DNA of 64,000 nt from Marchantia polymorpha subsp. ruderalis. Lineage: Eukaryota > Streptophyta > Marchantiopsida > Marchantiales > Marchantiaceae. Positions 1-11,852 of this stretch are shown here, one piece after another (within the stretch, counting starts at the first letter, position 1; every line of letters starts with the position of its first letter). The stretch spans positions 7,155,501 to 7,219,500 of the forward strand of contig AP031355.1 in assembly GCA_037833965.1 (NCBI GenBank), read 5' to 3'. The notes beneath the pieces are model-generated. The model worked only from the letters and a program-made list of their open reading frames with translations, was not told the DNA's origin and ran no database searches. A program made the translations under genes and the position numbers.

Positions 1-479
1 AGATTCAGAGGTGCGCTCGGTGCCGCGCCATTCAAACGAAGCGTCGAGACGAGACGAGACTAGAAAAGAAGGCCGGCACGAGGTCTGAGGTGGCTCTGTC
101 CTCTCGTTCGTTGTTGTTGTCGTCAGAGGCGGCGGCATTTCTTCTCGCTCGAGAAATCAAGTGTCTGTCGGCCTGCTCAGCATGGTTCGAGCCTGCACGG
201 AGCTGTTCGGCTATTCAAGCATCGCAGAGTCCGATGGTCCATGTGCCGTCGTCGTGTGCCATTTCCATGGTGTGATGATCGATCGACGATCGATGATCGA
301 AGAAGAGTGACTGATGTCTCGGAGAGCCATGAAAAAGGCCTAGATTCTTTCGCATGCCGTGCAGTTCCTTTCTCTGTTTTCTCTCCCGGTGAAGGCAGAA
401 GCGAGAGCCCCAGTTGGTAGCCAGCCAGCGAAAGTGAGACAAATTGGTCACGCATTCGAATTTGTCGACAATCATAATC
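1..479 (+). promoter_or_regulatory. Upstream / 5' leader region of the first PIN gene
   Basis: This moderately GC-rich stretch lies directly before the first PIN start codon and probably contains its 5' untranslated region and part of its promoter; the rest lies outside the window. A local run of ATCGATCGACGATCGATGAT type sequence is seen near 275-297. An in-frame upstream ATG at 444 would add 12 residues to the PIN protein. I see no convincing TATA box or other defined element. A long open frame on the opposite strand (177-1094) is a shadow of the PIN coding exon. Confidence 0.4.
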
Positions 480-3400
480 ATGGGGTTGAAGGAATCGGAG
501 GTGATGAATCTGGTGAACGCCGTCGTGCCACTCTACATCTCCATAGGATTGGGGTACACGCTGTCGAAGCTGAAGGTGCTGTCGTACGAGGTGCATTATC
601 AAGGAATCGTCACCTTCTGCTTCAAGGTCACCACTCCGCCGCTCGTGTTCCAGATGGTGGCCAACAACAACCCGTACCTGCTGAACCTTCGTCTGATCGG
701 AGCCGACGTCTTGTGCAAAGCCATCGTGCTGGTCGTGCTTGGTCTGAGCTGCGTCTGGCGGCCCACGGCGCAGCATGTGGCTTGGGTCAGTGTCTACTTC
801 AATCTGGCCACCATGTCCAACACCGTCCTCATTGGAATTCCTCTTCTCACTGCACTGTATCCCGGCACGGAGAAGGACATCACGGCCCTCGTGTTCTTGC
901 AGTGCTTGATTTGGTTCAGCGTGTGCATCTTCATTCTCGAGCTCCATAAAGTGCTTGTCCAGTACGATCCAAAGCAAGCTCATGAGGATCCGGTACACGC
1001 CGTCGTTGATGTGGAGAAGGAAGGAGGTGAGCCTGGATTCGGAGGCAATGACCTGATGAATGTCGAACATAGGATCGGGGCAAGAGTTGCTCAAGGAAGT
1101 CCAGCTGCGGGAGATGAATCAGCGCTCAAACACACCCTCGCTATCGACTTACAGACGAAGAGCGTTACACCGATACCTGAGGCGAGGGTTCTCAGGGTTT
1201 CCAAATTTTATCTGGTGAAACGAATCACGATGACCGTCGCAATGAACTTCGTCAAATCGCCCATTGTTTGGTCCAGCATCATCGGCTTCACATATGCACT
1301 GCTAAATTTCAGGTACTTGGCCTTTCTTTCGGCTATAATCCCTCTGTAATTGACTTCATAGGTCGGAATCGGTATTTTCATGTAGATTGATCGTACTTTT
1401 GGGAAACAGAAATAGAGTCTTCATTTCGATTGAGCAATGATTAGATATGCTGACGACGTACCATGCCCAGACATACGTACGGTATGTATTGGAAAACCTG
1501 GTATCCAATACATACCAGGTTTTCGACGGAGAAAATTTCTTCCTGGCTAGAAGTAGGGAAACAGCAATGTGTTCGTGTTATGGCTAGAACGAAGGTGGAT
1601 AGTATGGTTGACTTCAACACTGGAGTAAACCCTTCTGACATGTACCTGGAGTTGTGATTCAGATTCAATGACGGAAAACCGCTACCAGTTATCATCAAGT
1701 CCAGCGTTGCACTCTTGGCCAACTGCACCCTTGGGATGGCCATGTTCATGCTAGGTTCGTAAATACCCAAATCTTGAACCCGCCGCTTGACTTGCTGGTT
1801 TTCCATAGTACGGTGTTCTCTCTGCTGGGAGAACCGTGCCCATGAACGCTTGAGCCAGGAAGAAGTCATTTGGCTGCTCTCGATCTGATCATTTCTTCAT
1901 CTGTCGAGTGAATAACGAATCAAATACTCTGTGAGTTCGGAGATTCATTCATAGATGCATGCGGATCACGTTACGATTGATCACAATATGTGAGGGCATT
2001 ACACCGATGCATGAAAAGTCGGTCGATAGATCTTGATATTTATGCGGCTAATGTCCTGTAATCTGATTGAATTTCCGTTTCAGGTATGCATATGGCTGCG
2101 CAACCAACACTGATATCATGTGGACTACATAGAGCACTGATGGGTGCTGTTCTCAGATTCTTCGTCTCGCCTGCTGTTATGGCCGTTGCTTCGACAATCG
2201 TCGGTCTCCATGGGGAGATATTCCGCTTTGCTGTTATGCAAGTAAGGCCCACCTTCCAGCTCAATTAGAAGCTCACGCACCTGATTCGAGGGACAGCCAG
2301 CTTTCCTTATTGCTCGATCTCGTCACTGAAAGAAATGCGCAGGATTCAACTCTCTATGACGTGAAGACATCATATTTCTGGGTATTTTAGAGTGTGTTTG
2401 GGCGTCACGATGCTGTCGATGCTGTCACGCGTTGGATTCACTGTTGCTTGCAACTTGCAATGTGCTTACAAGTTGAGCATGTTTGCTTTACTCCATTGAC
2501 TGTTTCTGGAAGTAGTCGCTGCATTGTGTTCTTTTTTGAGCACGTAGTTCCCCGGTTATGGTCTTGTGAGGGTGAAAAAAATTAGTCGAAGATTCGCTTT
2601 GGTCTGGGAAAATTCCTGGAATCCGGACACCACAATCTGTATACTACTACAGATCTAAGGTGGGGACTCAACAGACAGAGATAGAGCCATTGCTATTAGT
2701 AATAGCAGTGATCATGGGTAATAGCCTATTACCCATGATCAGTGCGATCAGACTTTTACCTGAAAGGAAATTTGCAACTTGTGTCAAATCATTCGCTGTC
2801 AGAGATTTCTTAATATCTGATACTGGAGAGTTTCGATGAAAATTCTGGAAGGAAGTGTGACACCCTTTCGTCTCGTCCGGTCGAAGAGAGTTTCAGTTTT
2901 CGCCAAGTCTGGTTGTGTTGTACCCTGAAGTGCTGCCGATTGTACTCCAATTCAGGAAGCTTGTCATACTGATGGTTTAGCAATTCTTGTCTTTCGCAGG
3001 CCATGATCCCTCAAGCAATCACTAGCTTCGTTTTTGCTTGTAACTACCACGTACATGAGGACATTTTCAGCACAGCGTAAGTCAATTCGATGATACCTGT
3101 CAGTGGCTTTCTCAACTTTCATACCCAGTCACGTTGAATCTACATAAGTATCTGCAATCTGTCAACATCGATGGTTCAATTTCGACTAGATTCGAGGATC
3201 GGCTGGTACATTATCAATGACGTGAATCCGGACCTAGCCCCATGTTGCGCTTTCGATTTCATACTCGTAGGATATGATGGGGTCTTTTCTATCCTTTTTG
3301 TTACTTCAATGTGTCACCCTCTTAAATTTCTTCAAATCAAAGGGATTGTGTAGTCTGCATGAGGAAATCTTGATCACATAACTCGTAACATAACCTGATG

Positions 3401-3972
3401 ATGTGACGGAAGGCTCAAGATGTGTCTCTTCACGTCATCAAACCAGTCACAGCAAGTTTCTGGCAATCTGTACTTCTTTGTTGGAAATCTGGAAGAGTTT
3501 AGATTTCCTACAAAGAAGGATCTTCGCTTATGATTGTTTGTGTCTTTGCTTGAGGATGAGAACTTCGTACTGCTTAAGCTCCTTTATCAGGATACTCTGC
3601 AAAGTGAACCTGGAAGTCTTGCTCGTGTTTGTGTACTTTCTCTTCACAAGCAATCACTAACCTTATAAATCAAGATCATGGTGGCTGCTCTGGGCCTCAA
3701 CATATGCCACCAAGAAGCGGCAATCTCACGGAAATCAATAAACCGCTGAATTGGCAGAGCTCCGCACGACTGTGACATACTGCAAGTCCTATAGTCAAGC
3801 ACTTATGTGCTTATCCGATCTATCAGGAGCTTGTCTGTCATGCATATGGTCTTCGTCACAAGACCCATTTCTGATCTGGCTTCGTTTCGACTTGTGCAGG
3901 GTGTGGTTTCAAACCCTAATTTTCTTCCCTTTCGCGCTCGCTCTGTACACCATCCTAAATCTGAGCGCTTGA
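480..3972 (+). CDS. PIN: Short PIN-type auxin efflux carrier, five exons, 410 aa
   Basis: Exons: 480-1312, 1663-1754, 2084-2241, 3000-3076 and 3900-3972. All introns are GT...AG and the phases match. The family carries auxin (indole-3-acetate) anions across membranes. Residues 1-158 form the first membrane half, with VVPLYI, NNPY, IGADVL and SNTVLIGIPLL as family signatures. Residues 159 to about 250 form a short hydrophilic loop, against roughly 300 residues in long plasma-membrane PINs. Residues 251-410 form the second half, with LGMAMFMLG, QPTLISCG, SPAVMAV, FVFACNYHVHEDIFSTA and a C-terminal helix. The short loop suggests an endomembrane (ER) carrier; that is inference. The usual NPNxY motif before the end of exon 1 is replaced by SPIVW. 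The start at 480 is preferred because homologous N-termini begin close to here; 444 and 504 are alternatives. It is convergent with the PIN gene on the - strand. There is no intron in the loop, unlike the other two copies. Confidence 0.93.
1481..1523. repeat. Two interlocked inverted repeats in PIN intron 1
   Basis: GGTATGTATTGGA (1481-1493) pairs with TCCAATACATACC (1504-1516). AAAACCTGGTAT (1493-1504) pairs with ATACCAGGTTTT (1512-1523). The order A, B, A', B' cannot form one simple hairpin; it would form a pseudoknot in RNA, or it records a template-switch event during replication. Confidence 0.7.
2709..2741. repeat. Perfect palindrome, 16-bp arms, 1-nt spacer
   Basis: TGATCATGGGTAATAG at 2709-2724 is followed by one C and then its exact reverse complement at 2726-2741. 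It lies in the third intron of the first PIN gene. A cruciform or RNA hairpin is possible; no function is apparent. Confidence 0.85.
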
Positions 3973-5128
3973 TCTTCAGTTCGCAATGGCGGCCGAAAAT
4001 TCTTTGAATAAGAATCAGATTCTTCAGGAGTCAGGGGCTAGAACGAAGGCGAAACTCGCGCAAGCTTGTTTGCTGCCATATCCGCGAGACTCAAACCGGG
4101 CGATCGATGGATGGAAGGATGGGTCGACTGGTTGGGGAATGAGAACTGAGGAAGTTCAAGGTTTGGTAAGGTGCGTGTACTCATGAGACAAATCTGCCGT
4201 CACCGAAGCAAAAGTTGGCTATGGTAGCCGACTCCGTTGAGTCGTGCGTGGGTCTCAACGGTCTCGATTCCGAAGTTGCTCGCCGATTCTGATGAGTTTA
4301 CATATCGATGTACAAATTAGTTTTTCAATCTTCGACATATTTTAGCGGAACTTACTGTTTATACTTCAGTCACGGTCAGGACTGCGGTGTCAGCTCTCGG
4401 GGGTGGGTTCTGTGATCATGACCTCGATCGATGCCTTGCACCTCTCGTGGATGTTGTTGGCAAGATGATCGTCTAAATCACTCCGCCTCCGTCGTCGCTG
4501 CAGCGTCCTGGCTCGGCTGAACCCTTCTTGTTAGTGCACACGGGCAGAGTTCGACACAAACGTGACGTAGATTTCGATACAAGTTAATGAAGACTGTCAG
4601 AACTCAGGCACTGATTCAGTTGATGTAATCCCTAGTTATGCCCGAAGACATCCGGCCGGATGTCTCGACAAGAAAGGTTTAGCAACCTCTTTTTTGTAGC
4701 GGGACATTCCCTTGAAATAGAAGTGACGAGGAAATCAATAGAAGGCAATTCGCTGTTCTTGCCCAGGCAGAGGCAACAGTGCTTTCTTTGCACTCAAACT
4801 GCAAGAGATATGATGTTCATTCCGATGCGAAACCTTCCACTTTCCACTTGCTCCGCTCGCCATCACGACGACGTCTGATTAACATTGAGTGGATGCCCGA
4901 CTTTGGTGAGATCAAATGCTAGTGGGCAGCCAGATCGATCATTACATGGATCTGTGCATTTTCTGCTTTATGTACACGCAATTTGGCGGTGACAAGCTGT
5001 ATTTGCTGTGAAACTGTTTTCTTCTCGGCAGAAGTGGCCACATGCTCGAACCGCCTGAGCTGAGAAGCGCACAATCATCACGTATCGCCTGATCATCTCG
5101 TAACTCCACCGGACCGACCGAACCACAC

Positions 5129-5159
<31 letters not shown>

Positions 5160-7777
5160 TTCAGCCGAGACGGATTTCAGCGCGTGCTGGCCAATCCACA
5201 TCACCGGCCCTGCACAACAGCACTCGGTCAGCTCAGGCAAGAGAGGACGAGAGCTGATCTCTTGCGCCACGAAGAGTAGACCTCGGAAATTCGAGAGTGA
5301 TAATCGCCGCTCCGAGCTGTCGTTTGTGGCCGGCGAGCTCGTAAGCAGACGGGCTAGTCTGCGCCACGCCAGACCATCCCAAATCAAACCATGGAGGCGT
5401 AAGAACACAACTAAAGACAGGAAAACAAGCGCCGAGAAAGCAGATCCGAGACGATGGATGAGTAGACGAGGGACGCGAGAATGTACATAGAGTGTCGAGG
5501 GATTCTGCGCAGGGGTACTGTACTGTACTGTACTGAACTATCGCACGTTCAAGCCTTGTGTGTCTTGGGGCCGTGGCTTGCCCCTCCCAAAATGGCTCGA
5601 ACGACTATAAATGACAGTGGAGGTCTTACTATTTCCGGATGCTCTGGGAGCCGAAAGTCAACGAATTAATGCTCCGTGCTCCACTTGTCGCCTTCGCTGC
5701 TTACGGCCCCGGACTGTACCGTATAATACGGCACGGAGGGGCTCGACAGAGAAGGCCATTGATTGGCCTCCGGAGCCGTCGATGTCGAGAGGGTCCCGGA
5801 GGACATGCATGCTGTCGATCGGGTCTCAAGGGTCTCGAGGGTCTCAGGTCTCTCGAGGACATGCGGGAGGTGTATCAGGTGGGAGGAGGAGGTGGAGGGT
5901 GCAGGGGACGAGGAGCTCTGAATTCTCTTGCATTCATTCTCTTTCTCTCGAGCTGCGTACGACAAAAATCTCGGATTGCAAGCCGTCTCGAGAATGAGTA
6001 GAAGCAGAAACCCTGTTCGTCGTCGAGCTCGAGGGCCGATTTTATGTCGCCTGGAGCTTCTGCGAATGTGCCCATCGGGATCATGGTGGAGTGACCAGCC
6101 GACAAAGGTCAGCCCCGTCTGACTCGGAAGAGAGTGCAATATTTCCGTGGTGGATCGAGGTCGAGGATCGAGGTCTGATTGCTAACAAATAACATGCGGT
6201 TGCATTTTGGTCGGTGAGCCAAAGTGCCGGAATGGATATGCTTGAACAGTGATTTGTGTTCTGTCAGCAAGGAACAGGAAATGTGATATTGGCCACAGAG
6301 ACGCAATTTCCTTCCGATCGAAAGCATCTCAAGGCCAACACTTTTATAAGAACAGGTGCAAAAGTTTGTAAGCATTGATATAAAGCCTGGATTTTGTTCG
6401 ATTTACGTGAAATTTGCCCTTGAATCGACGATCTGAGAAGCGCACAGAACATCGAGCCAAAAATCACTGCTGCGATTTGAAATCCTCAACTCCCAGAAGA
6501 CATTTCCTGGTTCATATGTACAATGAGTGATCATGATTGACACTTCTCAGTGCGTGGTGAATAGATTGAACCGTACACAATCCCAATACGTTCAATACAT
6601 GGCTTGCCTTGGGGGAGTGCAGCCATCGTCTGACAACCATCGATCATGGTCCCGTGAGTTATACTCTTCAATATCAAATTCCTGGTGACATGCCTCCCTC
6701 ATCTATGACTAAAGAATTCCACCGTCGCAGAACGTTTCGGTCAGTTCGAGTTCAATAGTATGACAATTATTTTCACTTGATCGCAGATCGAGAAATGCAC
6801 GAGGGATGCATCCAGACGTGACGATCCAAGCATGCACCACTTGCCAATCAGCGAACCACTGTTTCTCTACAGTCTTCGCTGTAACAGCTCAGAGACCATA
6901 GCGCTCTCCATTTCCATCGTTTGGACGACGATAATAATAATTCCACTCACGGCGTAGTGCACGGGCAGCACTCCATAACTTGATAAGTGCACTTCTTTAT
7001 TCCTCTCACTACCACATTCTCCACACTGTATCAGGTTTGACTGTTAGCCCACGGCTGGAGAAGATATATTAGCACATGCCCACCGTCGACAGCTCTGAGA
7101 TGTTTGCCATAATCACGTGACCGAAGCGTCCTCGCGCTGACACTGAAATCTATATTCCCATAATCAGAACCCATGAATCGGATCAAATCATATCTCTGCG
7201 CATATCTCTCGTGCCCACTTGAACAATCTTTCAGAATTATCGCACCCTAAAAGGAGCTTCGTTTTATTGAGGAAGCCTCCTCCTGAATTATTTACAGCTC
7301 TCAGGCCTCGATACCAGACAAAAGCGATTTGACTTCATTCTTCCATCCTCTACCTGTCAAAATTGTTTGGATATGGCAGCGATATGGATCTTACACGCCT
7401 CCTAACTATTGCTCGACCCATGAGCGTAACTCTCCATTATTACAGGTCCCACGGTTCTCTTGAGTGTGTGATATATCCCTCTGTTGACATCTTTCAATGT
7501 ACATAAACTACACCACGGCAAGGATGTGGCTATTCTTATCTTTCGGCTTCTACGTGCGTCCACGTACCATAAAGTGCAATGGCCTGGACTATTTCGTTGA
7601 CAGTTGTTCAGGACGCACAAGGACCGGTGGCAACTTGCACTCGCTCCTGCCACTGTCGCTGCACAGAAGCTCGTGGGAAGTTCAGACGACCCATCCTCCT
7701 TCGATTTCCGGTCGTCAAGTAATTTGTGGATATATACAGGCACATTATCTATCTTGCAGATCTTGCGATCTTGCAGT
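3973..7777. other. Intergenic region between two convergent PIN genes
   Basis: This stretch lies between the stop codons of the two convergent PIN genes, so both 3' untranslated regions must fall inside it. Several open frames of 60-157 codons occur on both strands, mostly where GC is higher (4.9-6.1 kb), but none has a recognisable motif or an exon-like border. A CTC/GGGTCTC-rich low-complexity patch is visible at about 5800-5860, and a TACTG repeat at 5517-5535. I see no RNA gene or mobile element. Confidence 0.5.
5131..5158. repeat. (AGAC)7 microsatellite
   Basis: Seven uninterrupted AGAC units in the PIN-PIN intergenic region. A related (CAGA)n tract occurs at 33020-33040. Confidence 0.95.
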
Positions 7778-10028
7778 TTAAAATACCTCCATAAGGTAGT
7801 ACCATGCCAGCACAATGGGGATGAAAATGACCAGCTGGAATACGACCCTGCAGTTCCGCACAACTGACATGATCAGACTCAAGATGGATTTGGCGGGGGG
7901 TAGTTCAGTTCGCACAATGCATGCACTAGTCGCTGACATGCCTCGTTCTGGACAAGATTATCTAGTGGCATCGCAAACGGTGTGAAGGCTGAAGTTAAAC
8001 TTACGCTGTGTTGAAAAGTGGAACATCGAGTCCATATTCCTTGGCAAGCACAAATGATATGACTCCTTGTGGAATCACCGCCTGAATGAAACGATAAAAC
8101 GAAAATTACTTCGGAGGCATGGGAAAATTTCTCATTCTAAATCCCCAAAGGTGGTACATACTAATTGCAAGTGGCAGAGATTTTATCAATCTTACCTGTA
8201 ATATGGCGAACTTAAGCGAAGTTCCCTGTAATCGAAGGGCGAAACCTGCTATTATCATTATAATTGGCCCCACCAAAAACCGCACGACAATCCCATACGA
8301 CAGTGCTTTGAAACCGCATGAGATTAGTCGTCCACTTCTAGCCCACGCCATTCCTGTAAACAGATCGCCAATGTCATCAGGTCCAGTCCAATGTACAAGC
8401 ACGAGAGAATCACCGTCGTTCTCAATCAAAGCATGAGAAATATATACAATATGTTTGAACTACTCAACGTGAGTCGCATTCAATTATCAACGGGAGAAAT
8501 ACACTAAACCAGCCTCAGATTGTCCGATAAACTTCTCTTTGTGGCTCATGCATAAAGTGTCCGCTGAACGTACCCATCAAAAATATTGCCAGCCCAAGAG
8601 CACCTTCACTGATAAGCTCCACCGATTTTCGAATTGGGTATGGCATGTTCCAATTGTATCTGCGGATCACACAGATTAAGTAGATCAGCGCTGGGTAGAA
8701 ATGTGTAACTTGAGCTATTACAATAGTTAATCATTTACTTAGACGAGAGTTGAACAACTTCCTGTTGAAACACGATGTGATAGAACACTTACTTGAAGGC
8801 AAACAGAGAGTAGATGAGTCCTGCGACGCTTGCATATGTCAAGGGTACTTTCTTCACTCGATTTATCATTTTAAATGTGATAAGCGCCCATCTTGAAAGG
8901 TGGCTGCGTTTCAAAACTACAGTCTTCTTCTCTGCATGCTCCGCTTCAAAATCAGAATTTCCATTTTCTAAGTCAGGTTCACTCTTCTCTGTCTGCTGCT
9001 CGAACACATTCCTCGCCGTCTTCTCGTTCTGCTGATCCAACGCACTCATGACCGGCGAAGCTGGAGCCGGTGTACCTTTATCATCTGCAACCAGCCAATC
9101 AAACAGCGAAAAACTCTTCAACACCAAGACGGAGGAAAAGTGGCCGATACAATTTCTTGACATAATGACGAACACTTTCAGAAAGGTTTCAGGCATTGTT
9201 ATGCAGTTTTGAGTGCCGTAAATTACCTGGATGGACCACATCGTTATTCTGAGGGTCATAGTCGAGATCGAAAACCCTGATACCCGGAGTGAATCTCAAA
9301 GACAGAGACCTGGAGAAAGAGAAACGAGCAGGCGCAGATATGGTGCGCTCCAGCGTGGGATCCTGGTTACCAGGAGGCACAAATGCGGAATGCAGCTTGC
9401 GTTTTTTGTGCCTGGGGTCGAATCCATCGGATTTTGCGGGTCCAACCGCATCGAGTGGACCGCTGCCACCGACAGTGACGAAAGCGGAATGGTGGACGCG
9501 TGTAATCTCGAGTTCCAGGGTGGATTTCGACATGAGCTGGTTCTGTTTCTCCTCCAGAAGAACGACTCGCAGCTCATACAAGCATATGCACAGATTGTAC
9601 CAAACCAGCGACTGGAGAAAAATGATGGTCACGACTTGCGTGTACGCTCCCTCTCCGTAGAGCGGCACCAGCAGAGCGTCGCCGATGAGCACAGTGTTCG
9701 GGAGAGTGGCCAGCATGAAGAAGCCGATCACCCCTTCGATGCTTCCGCACTTGCAAAACCTCCACCACAAGCAGCCGCCGATCAGAACGAGCGCTTTGGA
9801 GAGAACGTCCGCTCCCACGAGGCGCATACTCGTCTGGTACGGGTCGTTAAAAGCCAGCAGATGGAACACGTACATGGGAACTCCGAGAGTCGAAACCCAC
9901 TTGCTGATCCCCGGCGAGTGCACGGGCTCGATGATCTCGAACCTGGTGAGCACATAGCCGACGATCACCAGCACGTACACCGGGATGATGTGCTCCACCA
10001 GATGCCAGAAATCCAGCGCCGTCAACAT
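7778..10028 (-). CDS. PIN: Non-canonical PIN-type carrier, six exons, 494 aa
   Basis: Exons in transcript order: 10028-9227, 9084-8793, 8659-8574, 8353-8196, 8081-8005 and 7847-7778. All junctions are GT...AG and in phase. Residues 1-158 are the first membrane half, with IIPVYVLV, NDPY, VGADVLSK and LATLPNTVLIG. Residues about 160-335 form a hydrophilic loop of intermediate size, interrupted by an intron, with a basic HKKRKLH patch and a Ser/Arg-rich stretch. The second half has WNMPYPIRKSVELISEGALG, a GPIIM helix and IPQGVISFVLAKEYG. The canonical GIPLL after LPNTVLIG is changed to GDALL, and NPNxY is changed to VPLTY. The start is set by alignment with the copy at 26362 (MLTALDFW versus MLTWSELW). 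Its closest relative in the window is that copy, which has the same intron positions and a divergent orientation. Auxin transport is inferred from family; the substrate is unproven. Confidence 0.93.
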
Positions 10029-10925
10029 GTTTACAGCGGTGACAGAATTTCCCTTCGGCTTTTCAAATGCCTCGACGATACGACTCGAATAGGATCTCCG
10101 ATGACGACGTGAGCAGACCTGTCAGGCCGTAACAAGCCTCTGAAATCGTTCCACTGCGATGCCGAAAGAAATTCTTTTAAGCCTTCGGTGAAGGCTGGGG
10201 CATGGGGTGCAATGCATGCAGGAGTCCGTCAGCTTTACACAGCCATTGCGGATGGCAAGCCGGGGAACGATTCCACAACATTGGATAGCTAAGGGCCGAT
10301 GCCACCGGACTCCATTTCACGTGACTGTATAAAAATCGAGTGGTACCTCAGATCCAGCACCGTCTTCAGCGCCAGTGGCTCTTCTTTTGACAGCAATAGT
10401 AGTTTCATTCATATGTGCACTCAATCTTTGCAGAACATCTTCAGACCCAAATCTGCAATGGTTCCGATTTCGTCCTGTACACGTCCGTGTCTAGAAACCT
10501 TGAGAAAGGGGAGTCGGAGGACGAGAGGTCGGTCCCAATTTAGCAAGGCCCAGGCTGAACGTGCAAATGCCTATGTACACGCGAGACACCGCCACCCCAC
10601 CGAACCCACAGAGCGAGCGTCGACCTTCCCCTTGAGAGCTTGCTGCTGTAAGTAAGCTCACCTCCCCGGCTGCCTCGCCACTGTCTGCGGGTCTCTAACC
10701 TCTCACTCATAAACCCCGATCTCCAGCTTCAGCCCCAGCAAGCCCTGCCAACTTCTATAGCCCAAAACCTCAAGCACTCTGTACTCGAGCTCCCGATCCC
10801 AAAGAGGAAGCGTAATGATCTGAGGCTCGAATCAGATCTTATATAGCTGCTTAGTTCTGAACTGCCAACTGTTTTATATTTTGCTTAGTTGCCCCGTCCG
10901 GATTCTCTCAGGCTCTTTCTGGCTA

Positions 10926-10930
<5 letters not shown>

Positions 10931-10959
<29 letters not shown>
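10931..10959. repeat. (CT)n microsatellite
   Basis: Uninterrupted CT dinucleotides of about 29 bp, upstream of the minus-strand PIN gene. Read on the minus strand this is a GA tract, a common feature of plant promoters and 5' leaders. Confidence 0.95.
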
Positions 10960-10961
<2 letters not shown>

Positions 10962-10998
10962 CTGCCTGGAGTGGAAATTTACTTAATTTACCGCTTGC

Positions 10999-11034
10999 CT
11001 GGTTTAGCAGTAAGCTGACTTACTGCTAAACCAG
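10999..11034. repeat. Perfect hairpin, 16-bp arms, 4-nt loop
   Basis: CTGGTTTAGCAGTAAG (10999-11014), loop CTGA, then its exact reverse complement (11019-11034). It is an isolated fold-back with no obvious target duplication. Confidence 0.9.
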
Positions 11035-11581
11035 TTATGCTAAACAGAGGTGCTAAAGTCTGACATGATAACGGTATATTTCTCGTTGACCTGCGTTCAG
11101 CGGGATTCTCTGGAGCAATCAGACCCCGTGGACAGCTGCTGGTGAATACTGCCTCTGAAGGTAGTACCTTAGAGGTTAGTTGAAGGTTAATCTGAATTTG
11201 TGGTCGACGAGACTAATAACACTTTGGGATGCGAAGGACGAAATTTCAATCGAAGTTTTGTAGTCAAACAAGCCACTCCTGCCCGCCGGGTTTAGTACGA
11301 CGGCACATGACTCCCGAGTTAGTGAGTTAGTAAGTTTGGAGGACTTCAGGTCGGCACGGTGGTTGAGGTCAAGGCCATTTCTCAAGGATCGGAAGGCCCG
11401 GAACCATTGTCGTGCCACATCGGGTCTTGGACATGGCCACATGCGCAATCGGCTGCCACAGTTCCCGAAACCAGCGGATGGATTTCTACCAGTCTATCGG
11501 CTTTTTCCATCCGTCTCGTGTAGTTCAGGCAGCATTCCGTATGTCAGCGCACTCTGAGAGAAGGTGAAAAGGCCCTCGTCG

Positions 11582-11605
11582 CTCTCTCTCTCTCTCTCTC
11601 TCTCT
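11582..11605. repeat. (CT)n microsatellite
   Basis: About 24 bp of CT dinucleotides followed by TTTTCG. It is the second CT tract within 700 bp. Confidence 0.95.
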
Positions 11606-11751
11606 TTTCGTCCTCGAGTCCGACCGCGACAGACATCAGGTCTACTCCATCATACAGGTCGCATTCAGTAAAGCTGCGATTCGCCGGCGTGCCCAACGAA
11701 GTCTCATTCACAGCGAGCGGGATAACTTGCACCACTCTAATCGGATGGAGG

Positions 11752-11776
11752 AGCAGCAGCAGCAGCTGCTGCTGCT
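11752..11776. repeat. CAG/CTG trinucleotide palindrome
   Basis: A short CAG run changes directly into a CTG run around 11765/11766, giving a self-complementary triplet palindrome with arms of about 11 bp. It is likely to fold back in single strands. Confidence 0.8.
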
Positions 11777-11852
11777 TCTCGTCAGTAGTAGTGGCCCGTA
11801 AGTTGGCTCGAACTGTTCGCCGTTCGTCTCGACTCGACCGTCGACGCCCGGC

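Noticed and set aside
177-1094. 305-codon open frame on the minus strand opposite the first PIN exon
   Set aside because: It is antisense to a strongly conserved PIN exon, has no motif, and is explained by the GC-rich codon usage of the real gene.
9231-10112. 293-codon plus-strand open frame opposite the minus-strand PIN
   Set aside because: It is a shadow of the PIN first exon. The minus-strand frame carries all family signatures.
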